DNA from: Exiguobacterium sp. AM39-5BH
Lineage (GTDB): Bacteria > Bacillota > Bacilli > Exiguobacteriales > Exiguobacteriaceae
Direction: 5' to 3'
DNA: 64,000 nucleotides
Assembly (NCBI RefSeq): GCF_003467445.1
Contig: NZ_QSGS01000005.1
Location: forward strand, 167,223 to 231,222
Shown here one piece after another: positions 15,890-24,851 of the stretch; the stretch's first letter is position 1; the number at the start of each line of letters is the position of its first letter. Position numbers and translations under genes: made by a program. Below the pieces are notes generated by a model. That model made no database searches. It saw nothing but the letters and a program-made list of their open reading frames with translations, and was not told the origin of the DNA.

Positions 15890-16308
15890 GGCGCGTCGGT
15901 TGGCTGGTCGCCTTGTTGCTGACGGTCTCACTGTCGGCCCAAGCGTTATCATGGGCGTATGCGTTCGTCGTGTTGGATGGACGGGTGTATGAAGTGATGG
16001 ATGTTGCCGTATTGGAGGCTGACTTGGGAGAAGTCGTCGGCGAGGTCAAGACGATGGCCGACGATATGGATGGTAGCTATTATGGGGATGCCTCGAACAT
16101 GTATCCGGTCGGGACGACCTATCGAAAAGTGAACGGGGAAGCGATGGAGGATGTGCTCGCGGTCGAGGACGAGTCGGGATGGAAGCGGGCCGAATATCGG
16201 CATGACGCCCCGTTCAGCATGCGTGACCATTTGGATAAGATAGCATACGCTGCCGTAGGGATTGGGGCCGCATTGTTCATTTTCATTAGAGTGAGGAAAC
16301 GGCAATGA
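15886..16308 (+). CDS. Exported or membrane-anchored hypothetical protein
   Basis: A 140-residue protein with an N-terminal hydrophobic segment (RRVGWLVALLLTVSLSAQALSWAYAFVV), an acidic extracellular middle part of about 85 residues, and a C-terminal membrane segment (IAYAAVGIGAALFIFI) ending in a positive tail RVRKRQ. It is coupled by ATGA overlaps to both the SIMPL gene before it and the SWIM gene after it. Family not recognised. Confidence 0.65.
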   Translation: MRRVGWLVALLLTVSLSAQALSWAYAFVVLDGRVYEVMDVAVLEADLGEVVGEVKTMADDMDGSYYGDASNMYPVGTTYRKVNGEAMEDVLAVEDESGWKRAEYRHDAPFSMRDHLDKIAYAAVGIGAALFIFIRVRKRQ

Positions 16309-17204
16309 ATTTATATGATTTTGAAGATCAGATTCCGAGTCGTATCATCGACCGTGGCTATGACTACTGGCTTGAAGGCAGAGTTATGATTGAGTCAGAA
16401 CATGAATCGACTTACCGGTTTATAGCGGAAGGGTCCGAGCAATATGAAGTCATCGTCACGTTGACAGGTATCGATATCGAGGATTCTTTTTGTGATTGCC
16501 CTTATGCGAAAGGACACTGTAAACACGAGGTCGCCGCCTACTTTTTGTTGCGTGAAAAGGTGGCAGCACCTTCGAACCGTAATGTGAGACAACAGCTCCA
16601 AAAGTTAAAGAAACAACAACTTATCGACCTCCTCGTGGGACTGGCAAATGATCCGGAACTGTATCCACGAATCGCGCGTTCGTTTGATACTAGCCATAAA
16701 TCGTTCGCTCAAGTCATCAAGGAAATGCGACGTCGATTCAGTGATAAATTTCCCATGTTCGAACTTGATTATACTTCGTTGTCGAGCTTCCAGTCGTTCG
16801 TGGATGCACGTGTTAGTGATGTACTCATTGTTCAAGATCATGAGATGAGGTTGAAACAAGGCATCGCGTTGATGCTCGGAATGTCAGACTATGACTTTGA
16901 AGAGTTGAGCGAGATGAGTCTGGAGACGGCAAATGAACTTGATCCGGCTATCTGTTCTGCTATCAACATGTTATCGAATGATGTGGTATATCTTGAACTA
17001 TTAGATGTCTTGAAGTCGGTAGATACATGGAACTGGGCAGATTTACATCTAGAAATTCTGAAATCACTCACGTTTGAGATGAAGGACGGATTGGATGTGT
17101 TGCGCACATATATCGAGACGTACCGCGAGACCGAAGCAGATGATTATGAAGTCGAGGAGTTAGAGGTGCTTTTAAGGATTATCGGGAAAAGAAGAGATTC
17201 ATGA
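16305..17204 (+). CDS. SWIM zinc-finger protein
   Basis: A 299-residue protein with an N-terminal SWIM domain: SFCDCPYAKGHCKHEVAAYFLL at about residues 61-82 has the CxC...CxH zinc ligands. The segment IIDRGYDYWLEGRV before it is typical of such proteins. The remaining ~200 residues are helical and not recognised; larger SWIM proteins fuse to SNF2 helicases, but no helicase motif is present here. A nucleic-acid or protein-binding role is likely. The start overlaps the upstream stop codon. Confidence 0.8.
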   Translation: MNLYDFEDQIPSRIIDRGYDYWLEGRVMIESEHESTYRFIAEGSEQYEVIVTLTGIDIEDSFCDCPYAKGHCKHEVAAYFLLREKVAAPSNRNVRQQLQKLKKQQLIDLLVGLANDPELYPRIARSFDTSHKSFAQVIKEMRRRFSDKFPMFELDYTSLSSFQSFVDARVSDVLIVQDHEMRLKQGIALMLGMSDYDFEELSEMSLETANELDPAICSAINMLSNDVVYLELLDVLKSVDTWNWADLHLEILKSLTFEMKDGLDVLRTYIETYRETEADDYEVEELEVLLRIIGKRRDS

Positions 17205-17276
17205 TGAACGTCTCACCATTAAGGGAATAGTTCTGTGTAGATAACAGCGACCGTTCATTTAGGGGAGGGAAATCGC

Positions 17277-17747
17277 ATGAAAATCCTTATCATCTTTGAC
17301 TCGATGTACGGGTGCACTGAAAAAGTTGCTTATGCCATCAAGGACGGGTTCAGCGACTTGCACCAAGTTGACATCATGCAAATCAGCCACGTCGGATATG
17401 GCGACCTCGCCAATCTTGATTTGTTCATCGTTGGCTCACCGACGCACGGCGGTCGCGAGACCGAGGACGTGAAGACGTTTCTCGACGGACTATCGGATCA
17501 TGCGCTCCGAGGCATCCGGGCCGCGGCGTTCGATACAAGCATGGCTGAAGAAGACCAAGGCTTTTTTGTCGGAAAAATCGTCAAATGGTTCGGCCACGCG
17601 TCAACCCGAATCGAACGATTGCTGCTAGACAAGGGAGCGGAACCGGTGTTGAAAGAGTCGTTCATCGTCCTCGACAAGGAAGGACCGCTCAAAGACGGCG
17701 AGCTCGAGCGGGCGACCGAATGGGCTCGTCACTTGATGGACAAATAA
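17277..17747 (+). CDS. Flavodoxin-like protein
   Basis: A 156-residue flavodoxin-fold protein that should bind FMN. The phosphate loop is FDSMYGCTEKVAYAI (residues about 7-21), and the isoalloxazine loop is GSPTHGGRETEDVKTFLDGL. Length fits short-chain flavodoxins, which carry electrons to cytosolic redox enzymes. GGGAGGG precedes ATG 17277. It is a lone gene followed by a hairpin at 17748-17782 (AGGCGTG...ACGCGTCT then TTTTTT). Confidence 0.82.
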   Translation: MKILIIFDSMYGCTEKVAYAIKDGFSDLHQVDIMQISHVGYGDLANLDLFIVGSPTHGGRETEDVKTFLDGLSDHALRGIRAAAFDTSMAEEDQGFFVGKIVKWFGHASTRIERLLLDKGAEPVLKESFIVLDKEGPLKDGELERATEWARHLMDK

Positions 17748-17857
17748 TCAGGCGTGTTCCTTATAGGACGCGTCTTTTTTAATATAGATGTGACCGAAGC
17801 ATCAGCAAAACGGGTAAATATAAGAGTAGCTCTGTTGCGTGGAACGGAGGGAGAACC

Positions 17858-18259
17858 ATGAAAAAATGGGAACGTGATGTCCTCGTCGGTTGGATTGTCG
17901 TCTTATTGGTGCTCGTCGCGCATTACGTTATTACGGTATCGCTCGGAAACACGTATTTTGCCGAGTCGACATTGAATCGGATGCTTTGGTTCAGTAGTTT
18001 CCCTGCCTTTTTAGTCGCCTTTCTCGCAGCCCTCTTCCAAAAAACGAACTCACTCACGCTGGCAGTCCGTCGTGGTATCATCTGGACGGCCGAACTCATC
18101 GTCGGCTTCACGGTCGTCGCCTGGTTCTTCCGGGCATTCGATACGCTGTTCGAGAGCCCAGGCGCGTATTGGTTGTTCGGTGCCGTCCTGCTCGCCCCGC
18201 TCGTCTACTTGCTTGAGTTCCGGCGTCAAAATCGAGGTACAAAGGCCGAGGCCCATTGA
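17858..18259 (+). CDS. Four-helix membrane protein, unknown
   Basis: A 133-residue membrane protein with four hydrophobic segments (about 9-29, 43-63, 73-93, 101-121) and charged ends. GGAGGGAGAACC precedes ATG 17858. I do not recognise the family. A terminator (AAACGTCTCC...GGGGGCGTTTTT, 18267-18295) follows. Confidence 0.65.
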   Translation: MKKWERDVLVGWIVVLLVLVAHYVITVSLGNTYFAESTLNRMLWFSSFPAFLVAFLAALFQKTNSLTLAVRRGIIWTAELIVGFTVVAWFFRAFDTLFESPGAYWLFGAVLLAPLVYLLEFRRQNRGTKAEAH

Positions 18260-18346
18260 TTCCAGAAAACGTCTCCGTATGGGGGCGTTTTTAGTCTGAC
18301 CTGTAATGGGAAAGGGATACAGAAGACAAGAATGGAGGGAGTCACT

Positions 18347-19458
18347 ATGAGTCAGTATTTTTCATCATCATATGAAGAGTCGCGCGAAAAGTTTCTCGCC
18401 CTGCTCGACCGTGTCAAAACCGATTATCCGACGGCACGCGTGATGTCCCACTCGATCGGTGACGACACGATCGACATCATCATCGGGGAACCGGCGGGGT
18501 CACGCGAGGCGATCCTCTTCATGACGATTGGCGAACATGGTATCGAAGGATACGCTGGTGCGGCTGTGACCCATCAATTCGTCGAGACGCAACTTCAACA
18601 CGTCCGGCATGAGTCGACCGGCATCTGTCTCATCCATGCCGTCAATCCGTGGGGCATGAAACACTTCCGACGTGTCAATGAACATAACGTCGACTTGAAC
18701 CGGAACTATGTCATCGACCGGGAGTCCCTTCCCCGTAACGTTAACAAAGAGTATGAGGTCATGCGGCACTTGTTCGTCCCGGACGGCGTCATCGACAACT
18801 ATCACGAGGCGCGCGAACAAATCTATTCGTTCCTCGGATCGGGCATCAAACTCGACGGGTTTGACGCGATGACCGAGGCGAAAGGGATGGGGCAGTATCA
18901 GTTCCCGAAAGGGTCTATTACGGCGGCGAGTCGGACGAACCGTCCGCCATCTTCTTGAAAGAAGTGCAACATGATTTGCTCGACCGCTACGACCGCGTCG
19001 TTCATATGGACTGGCACACAGCACTCGGTCCGACGAACGAAGTGACGATGGTCGTCAGCGAACGTGACGGACGTGACGTGGACGAATTGAAACGGACGTA
19101 CGGGTTGAAGAACATCCAGACGTATGACCCGACCGACGTCCTCGGGGACTCGACGAACCATTTCTACTATGTGCGGGACACGCACTATCCGGACAAACAA
19201 CTCGTCTCGGCGTTGCTCGAATTCGGGACGTTCGGGACGTCGACAAAATCGACGATTCGGGAGTTCTTGACGATCATTCTTGAGAATCGGCTCTATTTTG
19301 AAGGGACGAAAGACCCGGAAGCCCGCAATAACATTCGAAAAGAGTTCATGGCGATGTTTTATCCAGAAGACGCGTCATGGCGGACGTCCGTATTACGTGA
19401 AGGTGCGGTGGCAATCGAACATATTTTGAAAGCCGAATCACTATGGCGCGACAGTTGA
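18347..19458 (+). pseudogene. DUF2817 carboxypeptidase-like, frameshifted
   Basis: A roughly 370-residue M14-like zinc peptidase relative (DUF2817): TIGEHGIEGYAGAAV holds the His/Glu ligand pair, HAVNPWGMKHFRRVNEHNVDLNRNY the conserved central block, and HMDWHTALGP a later block. The frame breaks at 18911-18914: with one extra G in the GGG run the text reads on as GVYYGGESDEPSAIFLKEVQHDL without interruption. Start ATG 18347 follows GGAGGGA. Apart from this base both halves look fully conserved, so sequencing error or a very recent loss is likely. Confidence 0.75.
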
Positions 19459-19491
19459 CACGTCGCTCAGATTCATCTAAATGCGTGCAAA

Positions 19492-19515
19492 GCCGAGGAC
19501 ACTCCTCGGCTTTTT
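19492..19515 (+). terminator. Terminator after DUF2817 gene
   Basis: GCCGAGGA at 19492-19499 pairs perfectly with TCCTCGGC at 19503-19510, followed by TTTTT. Confidence 0.9.
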
Positions 19516-19848
19516 ATTATGAACATTTGGAGTACGTTTATTAGTATGATTGAGGCTAGAAAGACTTTGACTCGGGTATAGCTAAAATGAAGCTGTTTCG
19601 TATGACTCCGTTTATCCTGGATGACATATAATGTTTGATTCACGGTCAAGGTTGGCATTATAAAAGCCACTTCAGACCGTGACTGTTTGTGTGGTCGCAT
19701 CCCCTGTCTGGAAACGATGTTTAAGAAAAAGAGAATGCGTTTCCTTTTGACGAAGCACATGCAGATTAGATTGTCAATTTGTACTGACTAGACCCTAATA
19801 CATGGTACAATGAAAAGGTGGATTTTTTAGATTGAGGAGAGATTGTAT
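19516..19848. other. 330-bp gap without a clear gene
   Basis: No supported coding frame. A TATAAT at 19627-19632 lies just before a two-tier hairpin: CACGGTC 19641-19647 with GACCGTG 19675-19681, and inside it TGGC 19653-19656 with GCCA 19666-19669. A second -10-like TACAAT at 19806-19811 probably serves the CBS gene downstream. The minus-strand 95-codon frame has no ribosome site and runs over the terminator. Confidence 0.5.
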
Positions 19849-20277
19849 ATGAATATCGCTTTCTTTTTATATCCGAAAGAAGACGTCAAATATTTAGACC
19901 CGGAGTCAACGGTACGTCAAGCGCTCGAGAAGATGAAGCACCATCGCTTCACTTCGGTGCCACTTGTATCCGAGAACGGTTTTTACGCCGGGACGATGAC
20001 GGAAGGGGATTTACTCTGGGCACTCGCCGAGCAGCTTCGCGGGGAAGAAGACTACGAAAAAGTGCTCCGGACACGTCTGAAAGACATCAAGCAACGCGTA
20101 CGGTATAAGCCGGTCGCCATCACAGCGCAAATCGAGGAGCTCGTCGATGCAATCACGGATCAAAACTTCGTGCCGGTCGTCGATGACGGGAAGTACTTCA
20201 TCGGTATCATCCGGCGACGCGACATCATCGAGTACTACTCGACGAAGTTGAAACAGCTCGAGAATAAAGTGAACTGA
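19849..20277 (+). CDS. CBS-domain pair protein
   Basis: A 142-residue protein made almost wholly of two CBS domains (about residues 5-60 and 80-135: LDPESTVRQALEKMKHHRFTSVPLVSENGFYAGTMTEGDLL and QIEELVDAITDQNFVPVVDDGKYFIGIIRRRDII). CBS pairs bind adenosine nucleotides. Small stand-alone proteins of this kind in Bacillales include c-di-AMP receptors, so a nucleotide-sensing role is plausible but unproven. GAGGAGA precedes ATG 19849. A terminator follows at 20288-20314. Confidence 0.85.
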   Translation: MNIAFFLYPKEDVKYLDPESTVRQALEKMKHHRFTSVPLVSENGFYAGTMTEGDLLWALAEQLRGEEDYEKVLRTRLKDIKQRVRYKPVAITAQIEELVDAITDQNFVPVVDDGKYFIGIIRRRDIIEYYSTKLKQLENKVN

Positions 20278-20387
20278 GCAAATGGACCAATCTGTGAAAG
20301 CGGGTTGGTTTTTCTATGGGAAAAATAGGAGCATGCCTTATACTTGTACGTATAGAATCAAGAGGTAAATGAAAGGAGTGACGACTG

Positions 20388-21233
20388 ATGATCGATCCAG
20401 ACTTACAGACGTTGCGTGCGTCGCTTCGTCCGGACTGTTCCAAATGCTTCGGTCTCTGTTGTGTGGCGTTCCACTATTTAAAATCGGAGGATTTTCCGTT
20501 GAATAAACCAGCGGGACAGCCCTGTGTTCATTTGGCAGATTCGTATGCCTGCAATATCCATTCTGAACTGCGTGAGCGGGGCTTTAAAGGATGTACGGTG
20601 TATGACTGTCTCGGGGCCGGGCAGTTCGTGTCACAAGTGACGTTTCACGGACGAAGCTGGCGGGAGGACGATGTGGACGGTGCGCGTATGTTCGCGACGG
20701 TACCAATCATGAGCCAAGTTCATGAGCTGTTGCTCTACATTGTTGACCTGTTGAATCACCCGATTCCAAAGCGCGATGCCGAGTCATTGCGGTCTTTGCT
20801 AGAGGATGTGTTAGCTTTTCGCGAATCGCCGCCTGAACAGTTGACGGGGACCGTCCTTATAGGGTTCCGTCAACGAGCTCGTCCGATGTTCGTCCGACTC
20901 AGTCAACTCATTCGAACGAACGGCTTAAAACAGAGCGGGCTGAACTTGACGAAGCGACACGAAGCGGACCGGGCCGATTTGGTCGGTCGAAACGTGAGCC
21001 AGCACGACGTAAGAGGAACATGTTATCGAGGCGCCTTGTTGATTGGTGCTAACTTACGTGGGAAAGACCTATCCTATGTCGATTTTATGGGGGCGGATGT
21101 GCGCGACATGGACGTCCGGGGTGCTGTGTTGACCGATAGCCTATTTTTGACACAGATGCAAGTGAACGCGATGAACGGGGACCAGCATACGAAACTGTCT
21201 CCTGTGTATACGAGACCTTCCCATTGGCAATGA
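20388..21233 (+). CDS. Cys-rich pentapeptide-repeat protein
   Basis: A 281-residue protein. Residues about 15-75 hold a cysteine cluster: DCSKCFGLCCVAF, then QPCVHL, YACNIH, GCTVYDC, which resembles metal- or cluster-binding Zn/Fe proteins. Residues about 205-260 form a short pentapeptide-repeat helix (ADLVGRNVSQHDVRGTCYRGALLIGANLRGKDLSYVDFMGADVRDMDVRGAVLTDSLF). Longer pentapeptide proteins mimic DNA and protect gyrase; here the repeat block is only about ten units. AAAGGAG precedes ATG 20388. A strong hairpin terminator (21238-21274) follows. The function is not known. Confidence 0.75.
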   Translation: MIDPDLQTLRASLRPDCSKCFGLCCVAFHYLKSEDFPLNKPAGQPCVHLADSYACNIHSELRERGFKGCTVYDCLGAGQFVSQVTFHGRSWREDDVDGARMFATVPIMSQVHELLLYIVDLLNHPIPKRDAESLRSLLEDVLAFRESPPEQLTGTVLIGFRQRARPMFVRLSQLIRTNGLKQSGLNLTKRHEADRADLVGRNVSQHDVRGTCYRGALLIGANLRGKDLSYVDFMGADVRDMDVRGAVLTDSLFLTQMQVNAMNGDQHTKLSPVYTRPSHWQ

Positions 21234-21237
21234 CGAA

Positions 21238-21274
21238 ATAGACGACTTCCTTTTAGAAGGCAGTCGTCTATTTT
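21238..21274 (+). terminator. Terminator after pentapeptide-repeat gene
   Basis: AATAGACGACT at the left pairs with AGTCGTCTATT at the right, with inner CCTT/AAGG pairing, then TTTA. It directly follows the stop codon. Confidence 0.8.
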
Positions 21275-21420
21275 AGTGAACTCATGTTCGAGAACGGGGA
21301 GAAAGGCATATCGAACAGGCGAGGGAAGACATCATCTTTTGATAAAACGGTTGTTCGTGCCAGTTATCGTTTTTGGTTGCCCTATGTCGGGTAGAAAGAC
21401 ATAGACAAGGAGGGGACACC

Positions 21421-21924
21421 ATGGAAGTAAAAACATATCGATTTGAAGATGACGGGTCGATTCCGAACAACCCATTTTTCCCCGTACTCTTGTATCGGGG
21501 CGTGTTCGACGAACCGGACGGTATTCAAGTGACGTTTGAACATAACGGTTGGAGCAATAGCTGGGTCAACGGGGTGTTCGATTATCACCATTACCACAGC
21601 AACACGCATGAAGTGCTCGGTGTGAAGTCAGGTCGGGCGACGGTTCAACTCGGCGGCGCGACCGGGGAGCACGTCTCGATTCAAGCGGGAGACGTCTTGA
21701 TTTTGCCGGCCGGGACAGGTCATCGTCGTCTCGAGGCGAGTGAAGACTTCGCCATCGTTGGGGCGTATCCGGAAGGACGCGACTATGACACGTTGACGGG
21801 AAAACCGGAAGAACGACCGGACAGTGTATTGCGTATTGAACAGGTCGATAAGCCGGCCACCGATCCCGTTTTCGGGACGACGGGACCGTTACATGAACAA
21901 TGGACGAAGGAGGAGATGGCATGA
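21421..21924 (+). CDS. yjlB: Cupin protein, YjlB type
   Basis: A 167-residue single-domain cupin. The opening VKTYRFEDDGSIPNNPFFPVLLYRGVFD matches the YjlB group. The metal-binding cupin motif is HYHSNTHEVLGVKSGRATVQLGG, and the second motif is VLILPAGTGHRRLEAS. The reaction of YjlB is unknown. AAGGAGGG precedes ATG 21421. The stop codon overlaps the start of the aldo/keto reductase gene (ATGA), so they are expressed together and may act on related sugar-like or aldehyde substrates (inference). Confidence 0.82.
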   Translation: MEVKTYRFEDDGSIPNNPFFPVLLYRGVFDEPDGIQVTFEHNGWSNSWVNGVFDYHHYHSNTHEVLGVKSGRATVQLGGATGEHVSIQAGDVLILPAGTGHRRLEASEDFAIVGAYPEGRDYDTLTGKPEERPDSVLRIEQVDKPATDPVFGTTGPLHEQWTKEEMA

Positions 21925-22811
21925 ACCGGATACCGCATACATTGATATTAGCGGCGTTGAAACAACACGTGGTGGAATTGCCGGACGGGCGTGAGATGCG
22001 CACGCTCGGACAAGGCACGTGGCGCATGGGGGACGACGAATCGAAACGGGATGCTGAAATTGAGGCGCTCCGGACGGGACTCGACTGCGGGTTACACGTC
22101 ATCGACACGGCCGAGATGTACGGGGAAGGGAAAGCAGAGTCGCTCGTCGGGGAAGCGATTCAAGACCGACGGGAGGACGTGTTCCTCGTCTCGAAAGTGT
22201 ATCCGCACAACGCCGGGGGCGACAAACTTGTTCAGGCGTGCGAAGCGACGCTCGAACGGCTCGGCACTGACTACCTCGACCTATATCTCTTGCATTGGCG
22301 GGGGAACATCCCGCTCGAGGAGACTGTCGATGGGCTCGAGCGATTGAAGGAGCAGGGTAAGATTCGGGCTTGGGGTGTCTCGAACTTTGACGTCGACGAC
22401 ATGAAAGAACTGCTTGCCGTGCCGAACGGGAAACATTGTGCCGTCAACCAAGTGCTGTATCATCTCGGCAGCCGTGGTGTCGAATATGATTTGTTGCCGT
22501 TCCTAGAAGAGCAACGCATCCCGATGATGGCGTATTCGCCGCTCGCTGAAGGGAGTGACGTGAAAGACAAAATCTTCAACGATGAGACGGTGAATCGGAT
22601 AGCGGACGCCTATAGCGCGACACCGGCCCAAATCCTGCTCGCGTGGACGGTGCGGAGCGGAAACGTCATCGCTATCCCGAAAGCGGGTCAAAAAGCGCAC
22701 GTCGAAGAGAACGGAGCGGCGATGCTCCTCAATCTGACCGAAGACGATTTTAAAGCGCTTGACGAGGCATTCCCGCCCCCGAGCGGGAAAGAGCCGTTAG
22801 ATGTGATTTGA
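21921..22811 (+). CDS. Aldo/keto reductase
   Basis: A 296-residue NADPH-dependent reductase with the AKR barrel. The catalytic tetrad is visible: Asp and Tyr in VIDTAEMYGEGKAE, Lys in LVSKVYP, His in LYLLHWRG. NADPH-binding sequence IPKAGQKAHVEEN lies near the C-terminus. It resembles Bacillus YtbE/YvgN-type reductases of unknown physiological substrate. Coupled to the YjlB-type cupin upstream. Confidence 0.88.
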   Translation: MNRIPHTLILAALKQHVVELPDGREMRTLGQGTWRMGDDESKRDAEIEALRTGLDCGLHVIDTAEMYGEGKAESLVGEAIQDRREDVFLVSKVYPHNAGGDKLVQACEATLERLGTDYLDLYLLHWRGNIPLEETVDGLERLKEQGKIRAWGVSNFDVDDMKELLAVPNGKHCAVNQVLYHLGSRGVEYDLLPFLEEQRIPMMAYSPLAEGSDVKDKIFNDETVNRIADAYSATPAQILLAWTVRSGNVIAIPKAGQKAHVEENGAAMLLNLTEDDFKALDEAFPPPSGKEPLDVI

Positions 22812-22918
22812 TGGACGAACCGGTGGGCTCTCGGGCTCACCGGTTGTCACGTCTTGTAATCGGAGAATAGGAGACGGACGTCTCAATCTATCCGCATCAC
22901 GCTGCGCTAGAACGAGAA

Positions 22919-22946
22919 AACCCACTCACAGTGACGTGAGTGGGTT
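22919..22946. terminator. Bidirectional terminator, aldo/keto reductase / pepF
   Basis: AACCCACTCAC at 22919-22929 pairs perfectly with GTGAGTGGGTT at 22936-22946, with A- and T-rich flanks on the two sides, between convergent genes. About 100 bases before it show nothing else. Confidence 0.85.
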
Positions 22947-22950
22947 CATT

Positions 22951-24645
22951 TTAGTTCGCTAACGGATGCTTCAACAAATAGTCTTCAATCTGTCCGACCG
23001 TCTGTTTCAACACGCCGTCCTCGAACGGAGACTTGAGTCCGGCCAATTCGACGAGCTCGAGGAACGAGCGGCTGCCGCCGGCTTGGCAGAGGGTGAGGTA
23101 ATCGCTCCACGCGGCCTCGCGGTCTTCATGCATGCGCACCCAGAATTGGAAGGCGCACACTTGCGCGAGCGTGTAGTCGATATAATAGAACGGGCTCTGG
23201 AAGATGTGCCCTTGTTGATGCCACCAAGCGCCTGACTCGAGATAGTCGTTCGTCTCATAGTCACGATGCGGGAGGTACACCTTCTCAAGGTCACGCCATG
23301 CCTGGCGGCGTTCAGCGGCCGTCATGTCCGGATTACGGTAGACGACGTGCTGGAACTCATCGACGAGGACGCCATACGGCAAGAATGTGATGCTTCCGGC
23401 CAAGTGATTGAACTTGTACTTGTCGACTTGGTCACCGAAGAACAGCTCCATCCACGGCCAGCAGAAGAACTCCATCGACATCGAGTGAATCTCACACGCC
23501 TCGTACGTCGGGAACGCGTATTCCGGCGTCGTCAAATGACGACTCTCGTACACTTGGAAAGCGTGACCGACCTCGTGCGTGAGCACGTCGATATCGCCGG
23601 CCGTGCCGTTAAAGTTCGAGAAGATGAACGGGAGACCTTCTGACGGGAGGTACGTGCAATAGCCGCCGCCGGCCTTGCCCGGTTTCGCCGTGAGATCGAG
23701 GGCGCCGCGCTGTTGCATAAACTGGAAGAATTCGTCCGTCTCTTTCGAGAGTTCACGATACATCGTGTTCCCGCCTTCGATGATGAACGCTTCGTCGCCC
23801 TTCGGTGTCGCGTTGCCGTCCGGGAAGACGAACGACTCATCGTAGTACGTGAGCGTGTCGACGCCAATTCGTTTCGCCTGCTTGTCTTTTAACGTCGTCG
23901 CGAGTGGGACGATGACGTCGCGCACTTGCTTGCGGAAGTTATCGACGTTCGACTCGTCATAGCCGACACGTTGCATCCGGGCGTAACCGAGCTCGACGAA
24001 CGACGGGAAGCCGAGCGCGTGCGCGATGTCGGTCCGGACACGTACGAGTTCGCCGTAGATGCGGTCGAGTTCGTCCCCGTTGTCGGTGAGATATGTATAA
24101 CGGGCCTCAGACGCCGCTTTTCGTACCGAACGGTCAGGGGACTGTAGATACGGGCCGAACTGGGACAAGTTGAGCGTCTTGCCATCGAATTCGATTTGGG
24201 CCGCCGACATGACTTTCTGATAAGCGGTCGCCAAGCGGTTCTCTTCCTGCAGTTTCGGGATGAGCGACTCGTCGAACGTCTTGAGCGCGCGCTCGGCGAG
24301 TTCGAACAATTGGGTGCCCCATTCCTGTTCGAGTTGGCTGCGAAGGTCGTGCTCGGTCAAAACGCGGTAATACGCTTGCACTTCTTTTTCGTACACTGGT
24401 AAGGCGTCGTCAAAGAACGTCTGCTCGGCTTCGTAAAACGCATCGCGCGTGTCGATCGAGTGGCGGATCGAGACGAGCTGACTTTGCGTCTCGAATTCGT
24501 TCCGTTCCTGGTTGATTTGGCGAATCAATTCGTTCGCTTCTTCGAGTGTGCTCGCTTGTTGCAATTCGACTGAATAGTCCGACAATCGGTTATTTAAAGC
24601 GTCCAAGTCGGGCCGTTCATATGACAATTTTGTGAAATTCGTCAT
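22951..24645 (-). CDS. Oligoendopeptidase F-type M3 peptidase
   Basis: A 564-residue M3-family zinc peptidase that cuts short peptides in the cytosol. The active-site motif is DVLTHEVGHAFQVYESR (HExxH, about residue 360), with the third ligand Glu in SMSMEFFCWPWMELFF downstream. Start ATG 24645 follows GGAGG by eight bases; the longer frame adds only MMEALT. The size matches the M3B group. It is a single gene whose terminator is shared with the convergent reductase. Confidence 0.9.
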   Translation of the reverse strand: MTNFTKLSYERPDLDALNNRLSDYSVELQQASTLEEANELIRQINQERNEFETQSQLVSIRHSIDTRDAFYEAEQTFFDDALPVYEKEVQAYYRVLTEHDLRSQLEQEWGTQLFELAERALKTFDESLIPKLQEENRLATAYQKVMSAAQIEFDGKTLNLSQFGPYLQSPDRSVRKAASEARYTYLTDNGDELDRIYGELVRVRTDIAHALGFPSFVELGYARMQRVGYDESNVDNFRKQVRDVIVPLATTLKDKQAKRIGVDTLTYYDESFVFPDGNATPKGDEAFIIEGGNTMYRELSKETDEFFQFMQQRGALDLTAKPGKAGGGYCTYLPSEGLPFIFSNFNGTAGDIDVLTHEVGHAFQVYESRHLTTPEYAFPTYEACEIHSMSMEFFCWPWMELFFGDQVDKYKFNHLAGSITFLPYGVLVDEFQHVVYRNPDMTAAERRQAWRDLEKVYLPHRDYETNDYLESGAWWHQQGHIFQSPFYYIDYTLAQVCAFQFWVRMHEDREAAWSDYLTLCQAGGSRSFLELVELAGLKSPFEDGVLKQTVGQIEDYLLKHPLAN

Positions 24646-24851
24646 TGTAAGCGCCTCCATCATGTGAAATTTTTATAAAGTGTAAAAAGGGCTTGCAAAA
24701 GCGATTGCACACTCGTATTCTTACGATGTGTAAACGAATTCGCACTACCTTATTACAACTATACCGTTTCTAGGGTAGGGATTGAAGAGGAAGCTTTTCG
24801 GGTATAAAAGCTAAGACTTCGATTAACAGAACATGTTGGAGGGATTAAGCT

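Noticed and set aside
19473..19760. Minus-strand 95-codon frame in the gap after the DUF2817 gene
   Set aside because: There is no ribosome site before its start, it runs across a strong plus-strand terminator, and the protein resembles nothing known.
22966..24402. Several long frames opposite the M3 peptidase gene
   Set aside because: They are antisense shadows of a well-conserved gene in GC-rich DNA, without ribosome sites or recognisable proteins.
24692..24708. TTGCAAAAGCGATTGCA as a firm cre site before crr
   Set aside because: It departs from the cre consensus at two conserved positions, so it is noted only inside the crr entry.
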